A stretch of 9,891 bases of DNA, taken from NCBI GenBank assembly GCA_947460275.1, contig CANHHZ010000065.1, positions 1 through 9,891 on the forward strand, in the 5' to 3' direction. Source of the DNA: Sphingobacteriaceae bacterium (GTDB taxonomy: Bacteria > Bacteroidota > Bacteroidia > Sphingobacteriales > Sphingobacteriaceae). The position numbers and the translations under genes are program-made. Below the pieces are notes generated by a model. The model was not told the origin of the DNA, made no database searches, and saw only the letters and a list, made by a program, of their open reading frames with translations. Positions within the stretch are counted from its first letter, which is position 1. The number at the start of each line of letters is the position of its first letter. Of this stretch, positions 1 to 3,720 are shown one piece after another.

Positions 1-243
1 GATATGTTGCAACGTTTAACCAATAATAAGTTAAAATCAACTACGCATAGGGTGGTAAATCCGCCACGCGAATTGATGAAAACATCTCGTTATTCGGTGC
101 CGTTCTTTTTACATCCGCGAAGTGATATGGATTTAACTTGTTTGCCATCAACCATTGATGCCGAGCACCCAAAAGCTTATACAGATATGACTGCCGGCGA
201 ATATTTAGACGAGCGTTTGAGAGAGATTGGGTTGAAGAAATAG
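1..243 (+). CDS. Isopenicillin N synthase family 2OG-Fe(II) oxygenase, C-terminal end (partial)
   Basis: The reading frame is open from the first base and ends at TAG 241-243, so only the last 80 residues of the protein are present. Visible family marks are the distal metal-binding histidine in the segment KSTTHRVVNPP (His16 of the fragment) and the RYS triplet (Arg30-Ser32) that matches the RxS 2-oxoglutarate-binding motif, followed by PFFLHP. These are characteristic of the jelly-roll C-terminal half of the isopenicillin N synthase/flavanone hydroxylase-type oxygenases, which use Fe(II), O2 and 2-oxoglutarate to oxidise small molecules. The HxD part of the metal site lies outside the window. 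The substrate cannot be told. The next gene, a short-chain dehydrogenase, starts 34 bases downstream on the same strand, so the two may be co-transcribed. Confidence 0.88.
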   Translation, partial: DMLQRLTNNKLKSTTHRVVNPPRELMKTSRYSVPFFLHPRSDMDLTCLPSTIDAEHPKAYTDMTAGEYLDERLREIGLKK

Positions 244-277
244 TTAGAAATTATTTGGCATTTCCTCAGGCAACAGT

Positions 278-994
278 ATGAAAAAAGCAATTGTAATTGG
301 TGCTACATCTGGTATTGGAAAAGAAATAGCCAGATTACTAGTTAACGATGGCTATAAAGTTGGTATAACCGGACGAAGAACCGAATTGCTTCAGGAATTG
401 AAAAATGAAAGTCCAAATTCTTTTTTTGCCAAGCCCTTTGATGTTACAAATACAAAAGATGTTATTGAGAGATTAGAGGAATTGACAATTGAAATCGGCG
501 GAATAGATTTGCTCATCATTAGTTCGGGAACGGGTGATATAAATGAAAGTTTAGCTTTTGAAATTGAAAAATGTACTATCGAAACAAATGTTTTGGGCTT
601 TACCTGTATTGCAGATTGGGCTTTCAATTATTTTGAAAAACAAAAATCCGGACATTTAGTAGCGATAACTTCTATTGGCGGCTTACGTGGCAGCCGACAA
701 GCGCCTGCCTACAACGCAACAAAAGCCTATCAAATAAATTATCTAGAAGGATTAAGGCAAAAAGCCAAGAAATTTAATCAAGCCATTTTTATTACCGATG
801 TAAGACCCGGGCTTGTAGCTACGGCAATGGCAAAAGGCGAGGGTTTGTTTTGGGTAATGCCCGTTGAAAAAACAGCAATGCAAATTTATAAAGCAATTAT
901 TTGCAAAAAGCAGGTAGCTTACGTTACCAAACGCTGGCGGTTAATTGCTGCTTTATTAAAATTATTGCCAAGGCAAATTTATGATAAAATGTAA
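278..994 (+). CDS. Classical short-chain dehydrogenase/reductase (SDR family)
   Basis: This 238-residue protein has the length of a classical SDR, a soluble NAD(P)(H)-dependent Rossmann-fold oxidoreductase. The cofactor glycine motif GATSGIG is at residues 8-14, and the Arg pair in TGRR after the second strand suggests NADP(H) preference (inference). The catalytic triad is Ser132 (in AITSIGG), Tyr145 and Lys149 (YNATK), with the structural Asn104 in TNVLG and the PG motif in DVRPG. The usual NNAG is changed to SSGTG near residues 82-86. The C-terminus is basic and hydrophobic (RWRLIAALLKLLPRQ), which may associate with a membrane, as in some SDRs of lipid metabolism. It lies 34 bases after an oxygenase gene and converges on dinD with only 28 bases between the stops. 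The substrate is unknown. Confidence 0.92.
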   Translation: MKKAIVIGATSGIGKEIARLLVNDGYKVGITGRRTELLQELKNESPNSFFAKPFDVTNTKDVIERLEELTIEIGGIDLLIISSGTGDINESLAFEIEKCTIETNVLGFTCIADWAFNYFEKQKSGHLVAITSIGGLRGSRQAPAYNATKAYQINYLEGLRQKAKKFNQAIFITDVRPGLVATAMAKGEGLFWVMPVEKTAMQIYKAIICKKQVAYVTKRWRLIAALLKLLPRQIYDKM

Positions 995-1022
995 GAAATC
1001 ATTTTATGAAGCTTTTCGCATT

Positions 1023-1901
1023 TCATCTGTTAAAACCAGTCTCCTTATTTATCTTTTTTTTAGCTTTTAACAGCTTGGCTTGCTGTTGTTTTTCAATTTT
1101 TTTAATGTTAGTTGCTGCAGGCAGACTTTCGGGCATGATACCGCCCAAATCTTGTATGGTGCTGCGTACTTTTTTACCTACTTCAAAATGAGTTTCGTTT
1201 GCCTTTTGCTTACCTTTTATGTTTTCTCTTTTTAGTTTTTCTTCGGTTTGTGTAGCACGGAACAAGTTGGCGGCCAGTTCGGTGCTGCCCATGTGGTCTA
1301 ATATCTGTTCGCTTTTTTGAAGATTTTTGTGTTTATGGATAGCTTTTGCATCTAATCCACCATATAGCCCCATATAACCGTGGTTTTGAAAAATGGCATA
1401 ATCTAAAGGTGTAATTACGCCTGCGCCTTTTGCTGCTGATGCCAGCTGAATATTGTGTTGCGCCAACTCGTTACGCAAAAATAATCGCTTTTCATTTTCG
1501 CCAGTTAAGCGATTGTATGCGTCCATTTGACTTATTTCTTGCAAACGTGTTTGAACGGTAAAATAGGTTTGCCCCAAGGCTACCACTTCCTTGCTTGGGT
1601 CGGCATTTTGTACAATGAGGTAGCAAGCATAGCGTGAAAGTTTATAGCTTGGCAATAGTCTTTTGGCACCCGAACCAATGGTTACCATCTCGTTGAATTC
1701 AACGAGATGGTTTTCTGGTAGTTGACCACTGTTTAAACAAGCCTCCTTTGCTTTTTCAATTACAGATATGAAATTCCGAAAATCGGTATAATCCAACGTT
1801 TTTGCAAGCGTTCTTGCCGTCCAAAATTCGTTGCCATTAGCGTCTATTTGTTTTAGCTGTTCAAAAACAGGATTTGTTTTTTGAGTGATTTCTTTTGCCA
1901 T
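1023..1901 (-). CDS. dinD: DNA damage-inducible protein D-like protein (BRO-N type N-terminus)
   Basis: The protein resembles E. coli DinD along its length, with a BRO-N-like N-terminal half (for example NEFWTARTLAKTLDYTDFRNF and LSRYACYLIVQNADPSKEVVALGQTYF) and a basic, Lys/Gln-rich C-terminal tail. E. coli DinD is an SOS-induced protein that disrupts RecA filaments; the same role here is inferred from family membership. I place the start at the ATG at 1899-1901 (MAKEITQKTNPVFEQL, 292 residues), the usual start for this family. A longer reading from 1949 adds 16 atypical residues (MLKLNLVKPIYKNKLK), and a promoter-like sequence at 1937-1967 would make that upstream ATG lie before the transcript. 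The gene converges on the SDR gene. Immediately upstream lies an orphan copy of the phnA 3' end, the outer edge of the putative inserted cassette. I cannot identify a LexA-type operator. Confidence 0.85.
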   Translation of the reverse strand: MAKEITQKTNPVFEQLKQIDANGNEFWTARTLAKTLDYTDFRNFISVIEKAKEACLNSGQLPENHLVEFNEMVTIGSGAKRLLPSYKLSRYACYLIVQNADPSKEVVALGQTYFTVQTRLQEISQMDAYNRLTGENEKRLFLRNELAQHNIQLASAAKGAGVITPLDYAIFQNHGYMGLYGGLDAKAIHKHKNLQKSEQILDHMGSTELAANLFRATQTEEKLKRENIKGKQKANETHFEVGKKVRSTIQDLGGIMPESLPAATNIKKIEKQQQAKLLKAKKKINKETGFNR

Positions 1902-1936
1902 TTTTAACTTGTTTTTATAGATAGGTTTTACAAGGT

Positions 1937-1967
1937 TTAATTTAAGCATTAAAATTAAACGAGCAAA
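1937..1967 (-). promoter_or_regulatory. Possible dinD promoter
   Basis: Read on the minus strand, TTTG (1967-1964) is followed after exactly 19 bases by TAAATTAA (1944-1937). This has the spacing of the Bacteroidota sigma-ABfr promoter (TTTG, N19, TAnnTTTG), but the -7 element has two mismatches in its last four bases. Transcription would begin near 1930, downstream of the ATG at 1949 and upstream of the ATG at 1901, which favours the shorter dinD reading. Confidence 0.3.
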
Positions 1968-1971
1968 GAAA

Positions 1972-2005
1972 TTTTTTATTTAAGCCTTCTTAAGAAATTC
2001 GGTTT
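1972..2005 (-). repeat. Direct repeat copy 1: orphan copy of the phnA 3' end
   Basis: This 34-base segment matches 3469-3502 at 31 positions in the same orientation. Read on the minus strand, 2003-1980 encodes T-E-F-L-K-K-A-stop, identical to the C-terminus of the intact phnA-like gene. The two differences inside the codons (positions 1989 and 2001) are third-position and synonymous (AAG/AAA for Lys, ACC/ACA for Thr); the third difference (1978) lies after the stop. Similarity stops within a few bases past 2005, so no further part of phnA is recognisable. It reads as a displaced gene end or attachment site rather than a chance match, because TEFLKKA resembles the conserved family C-terminus (E. 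coli YjdM ends in a similar KSEFVKKN, from memory). Confidence 0.7.
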
Positions 2006-2046
2006 AAATTTGATAATCAATTATTTTTGGGTTTTGATAGAGCTCT

Positions 2047-2457
2047 TTATTTTTCAAAAAGTTGTTTTAATTCATCTATTTTTTTATCCTTCCTAACTAT
2101 TTTATCTTCAATTTCCTTAATTCTTTTTTCCTGCTGAGTAATAGTTTTTTGTAAAAGTTCTAACTCACTTAAACTGATGTATACTTTTTGTTCGTTTATA
2201 AAAGGCTCTTCATGTTTTTCTTTTTCTAAAAATGCTTCTATTGGTTTGCCTAAAATTTCGGCAATTTGAATTAGGCGCTCCGTCTTGATTTTAACCATTC
2301 CAGATTCTATTTTGTAATAAGCACTTTGAGTAATACCTAATCTATTGGCCATTAAATCTTGGGTGTAACATTTTTCATCCCTAAATTTTCTTATGGATTC
2401 TCCAATATGACCAAATACTTCTTTCATTTCTTTTCTAGAGAGAATGTTTATTTTCAT
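2047..2457 (-). CDS. XRE-family transcriptional regulator with a GG-leader-like N-terminus and C-terminal coiled coil
   Basis: This 136-residue protein has a Cro/C1-type helix-turn-helix at about residues 18-76 (IGESIRKFRDEK, then TQDLMANRLGITQSAYYKIE at 32-51, then a fourth and fifth helix ending IEAFLEKEK). A charged segment from about residue 94 to 136 (LSELELLQKTITQQEKRIKEI and on) is predicted by eye to form a coiled coil, probably for dimerisation. The first 16 residues, MKINILSRKEMKEVFG, are unusual for the family and mirror the leader of the divergent peptide gene. Starting instead at Met11 would give a conventional XRE N-terminus but would ignore an in-frame ATG with promoter-like sequence at a suitable distance upstream. 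It probably represses its own promoter and perhaps the peptide operon through the palindrome at 2492-2507 (inference). Its ligand or trigger is unknown. Confidence 0.88.
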   Translation of the reverse strand: MKINILSRKEMKEVFGHIGESIRKFRDEKCYTQDLMANRLGITQSAYYKIESGMVKIKTERLIQIAEILGKPIEAFLEKEKHEEPFINEQKVYISLSELELLQKTITQQEKRIKEIEDKIVRKDKKIDELKQLFEK

Positions 2458-2477
2458 TTCACTAAAATACTACTTCA

Positions 2478-2508
2478 CAAACTTAATTTTAGGAATAAAT
2501 TTATTCCA
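2478..2508 (-). promoter_or_regulatory. Promoter of the XRE regulator gene
   Basis: On the minus strand TAAGTTTG (2485-2478) is a full match to the Bacteroidota -7 element TAnnTTTG. A weak -33 candidate (TGGA, 2508-2505) lies 19 bases upstream. Transcription would start near 2471, leaving about 13 bases before the ATG at 2457. The perfect palindrome at 2492-2507 fills most of the space between the two elements, which is a good position for repression. Confidence 0.5.
2492..2507. promoter_or_regulatory. Candidate operator: perfect 16-bp palindrome
   Basis: GGAATAAATTTATTCC is identical to its own reverse complement over 16 bases and sits in the intergenic region between the XRE regulator and the divergent peptide gene. 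Small XRE repressors bind such dyads as dimers, so it is the natural candidate for the binding site of the regulator. It overlaps the predicted regulator promoter and is about 50 to 75 bases upstream of the predicted peptide promoter. No second copy was noticed in this intergenic region. Confidence 0.5.
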
Positions 2509-2559
2509 TTTCATCATAATTATATTGCTAAATAATTAGCGATTTAAAAGGTCTACATT

Positions 2560-2567
2560 TAGTTTTG
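2560..2567 (+). promoter_or_regulatory. -7 promoter element of the peptide/DUF4369 operon
   Basis: TAGTTTTG matches TAnnTTTG exactly and would place the transcript start near 2574, about 26 bases before the peptide ATG at 2600. No clear -33 box is seen; TTAG at 2536-2539, 20 bases upstream, is the closest. That site overlaps an imperfect dyad, GCTAA/TTAGC, at 2527-2540 (four-base centre), which may be a second regulatory site. Confidence 0.45.
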
Positions 2568-2599
2568 CAGTAATTAATTTATTATTTAAAATATAAACA

Positions 2600-2791
2600 A
2601 TGAAAACATTAAATTTGCTTAGTAGAGCTGAAATGAAAAAAGTAATGGGAGGAACAATGGACAAAGAAACAACCTTAGCTTACTGTCTTGATCACATAAA
2701 ACTCGATGGTGAAAGCCAAGCTGAAAATGATATCATAGAGCAAGTTGCTATTAACGCCTGTTACCAAGCTTACTATCAAATGACGTCTTAA
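2600..2791 (+). CDS. GG-leader secreted peptide precursor (bacteriocin-like/natural-product precursor type)
   Basis: This 63-residue precursor begins MKTLNLLSRAEMKKVMGG, the form of leader seen in Bacteroidota GG-leader peptides (Lys-rich start, L-S-x-x-E-M-K-x-V, then Gly-Gly). Such leaders are normally cut after GG by a C39-type peptidase ABC transporter during export. The predicted mature part is 45 residues, acidic overall and helical in appearance, with two cysteines (Cys29 and Cys54) that could form a disulfide, and an aromatic C-terminal end (ACYQAYYQMTS). No C39 transporter, radical-SAM or other modifying enzyme is in the window, so processing would need enzymes elsewhere in the genome. 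Its stop codon shares a base with the start of the next gene (TAATG), which points to translational coupling. It could be a bacteriocin, a signal or a surface peptide; nothing here decides among these. Confidence 0.82.
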   Translation: MKTLNLLSRAEMKKVMGGTMDKETTLAYCLDHIKLDGESQAENDIIEQVAINACYQAYYQMTS

Positions 2792-3393
2792 TGAAAAAAA
2801 GAATATTTATAGCTTTAACGATTTTAACCATTACGCTGAGTTTAAAAGTAAACGGGCAATATTGTGAAATTAATGGTACATTCGATAAGCCTACTACTTA
2901 TAAATACGCTTATATCGTTGATATTAAACAAAAGGAAATGGCGTATAGTGAAATAGTGAATAATCATTTTGTGCTTAAAGTTTTGCAACCAAAAGTATAT
3001 CAAAATGTCTATCTTTTTTTTGAGCAAGATTCTACTAAGACCTACAGCTATTTTTTGGATCAAACAAAAAGAATTGGAAATAAAGGTGCAGGGATTGTGA
3101 TTGAAAATGCGAATTTACTATTTGAAGGAGATGCAAAACATATCAAGGTGCTTAAAGGTGAATTGAACGAAGAGCTACATCAAATGCGTATTGCGTTGAA
3201 CACTAACAATTATGATGATTTTTTTGATCAACATCCAGATTCTCAATTAACTATTAGTATTCTTAAAGCGCTTTTAAAACTCAATCAGATGCCAGAGCTA
3301 GAGCCAAAATATGATTGTAAAAAGCTTTATGATAAATTATCCGATAGGATAAAAAATTCTCCTGAAGGGATAGAAATACGCACAAAAATTTGA
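2791..3393 (+). CDS. Secreted DUF4369-like protein without a thioredoxin domain
   Basis: The 200-residue product has an N-terminal signal peptide (basic MKKR, a hydrophobic stretch to about residue 20, likely cleavage near NG/QY). Residues 25-120 look like the beta-rich DUF4369 domain of Bacteroidota (CEINGTF near the start, a YLFFEQD-like strand, then FEGDAKHIKV). Residues 120-195 are the helical linker (FFDQHPDSQLTISILKALLK, KLYDKLSDRIKNSPEG) that in many relatives leads into a TlpA/AhpC-type thioredoxin domain. Here the protein stops at that point (IEIRTKI), so the CxxC redox site is absent; only Cys25 and Cys176 remain in the mature part. It overlaps the peptide gene by one base, implying co-expression. 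A periplasmic partner, chaperone or immunity factor for the peptide is possible, but this is inference. Confidence 0.75.
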   Translation: MKKRIFIALTILTITLSLKVNGQYCEINGTFDKPTTYKYAYIVDIKQKEMAYSEIVNNHFVLKVLQPKVYQNVYLFFEQDSTKTYSYFLDQTKRIGNKGAGIVIENANLLFEGDAKHIKVLKGELNEELHQMRIALNTNNYDDFFDQHPDSQLTISILKALLKLNQMPELEPKYDCKKLYDKLSDRIKNSPEGIEIRTKI

Positions 3394-3440
3394 TTGTAAT
3401 CGCCAACAATTTGTAGTTAAGATTGGTTTGAAGAAATAAC

Positions 3441-3474
3441 AAAAAAGGTTCGAAAAAAATTTCGAACCTTTTTT
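3441..3474. terminator. Bidirectional intrinsic terminator between the DUF4369 gene and phnA-like gene
   Basis: The arms AAAAAAGGTTCGAAA (3441-3455) and TTTCGAACCTTTTTT (3460-3474) pair perfectly over 15 bp around an AAAA loop (3456-3459). The GC-containing core is flanked by A-run and T-run, so a U-tract follows the hairpin on either strand. It lies 47 bases after the DUF4369 stop (+) and two bases beyond the phnA-like stop (-), and should end both convergent transcripts. Confidence 0.9.
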
Positions 3475-3502
3475 GTTTAAGCCTTTTTAAGAAATTCTGT
3501 TT
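3469..3502 (-). repeat. Direct repeat copy 2: 3' end of the intact phnA-like gene
   Basis: This is the counterpart of the segment at 1972-2005, with 31 of 34 bases identical and the same orientation. It covers the last codons of the phnA-like gene, its stop (3479-3477) and the T-run that ends the terminator hairpin. If the block between the repeats is an insertion, this copy is the junction that keeps phnA intact. Confidence 0.7.
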
Positions 3503-3701
3503 TTAAAACGACACGCATTTTATCTGCTTTGCAATCTACTTCTCCGTCATCGTCGGTAAGTTTAATGTTTTTAATTACCATTCCTTTTTTAAGGGTAACA
3601 GAGGTGCCTTTTACAGGTAAACTTTTAATCAAGATTACTGAGTCGCCATCTTTTAACCTATTTCCGTTGCTGTCTTTTACAATTAATTCTTCTTCTTCCA
3701 T
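3477..3701 (-). CDS. PhnA/YjdM-like protein, short form (C-terminal domain only)
   Basis: I start this gene at the ATG at 3699-3701 (MEEEELIVKDSNGNRL), giving 74 residues; a longer frame to 3758 would run into the end of the upstream hydrolase gene. The sequence follows the C-terminal domain of E. coli PhnA/YjdM closely: VKDSNGNRLKDGDSV, then LPVKGTSVTLKKG, then VKNIKL-type strand, DCKAD, and a KTEFLKKA end. The N-terminal zinc-ribbon part of the longer proteins is absent, a short form that is common in this phylum as far as I know. Despite the historical name, a role in phosphonate use is not established, and its function is unknown. It lies 19 bases after the beta-lactamase-family gene and is probably the last gene of that operon. 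Its 3' end is duplicated at 1972-2005. Confidence 0.85.
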   Translation of the reverse strand: MEEEELIVKDSNGNRLKDGDSVILIKSLPVKGTSVTLKKGMVIKNIKLTDDDGEVDCKADKMRVVLKTEFLKKA

Positions 3702-3720
3702 TGTGATATTTTTTGTGAAT

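Larger units (their letters stand above)
2006..3475. mobile_element. Putative inserted cassette at the phnA 3' end (regulator, GG-leader peptide, DUF4369 protein)
   Basis: The block is bracketed by direct repeats of the phnA 3' end and contains a self-contained unit: an XRE regulator, a divergent GG-leader peptide gene, a DUF4369-like gene and a terminator. It is visibly more AT-rich than the operon and mutL to its right. Insertion at the 3' end of a conserved gene, with that end rebuilt by the incoming DNA, is a familiar habit of site-specific integrating elements, usually at tRNA genes. Here no integrase, transposase or inverted-repeat terminus is visible, so it would be non-autonomous or a remnant. 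An alternative is an old phnA duplication whose second copy decayed, but nothing else of such a copy is recognisable. Confidence 0.5.

Noticed and set aside
1902..1949. Longer dinD reading starting at the ATG at 1949
   Set aside because: The added 16 residues look unlike the family and the best promoter candidate would start transcription downstream of this ATG.
1987..1996. Perfect palindrome TTCTTAAGAA near the dinD promoter as a possible LexA-type operator
   Set aside because: It falls within codons of the orphan phnA end (FLKK), and in the intact gene the equivalent sequence is no longer a palindrome; coding history explains it.
2010..2020. Dyad TTGAT-A-ATCAA at the inner edge of the orphan repeat as a recombination core
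   Set aside because: It is not present near the other repeat copy, so it cannot be a shared crossover site; short AT-rich dyads are expected by chance.
2842..3063. Minus-strand open frame inside the DUF4369-like gene
   Set aside because: It is a shadow of the plus-strand gene, with no start context or recognisable domain.
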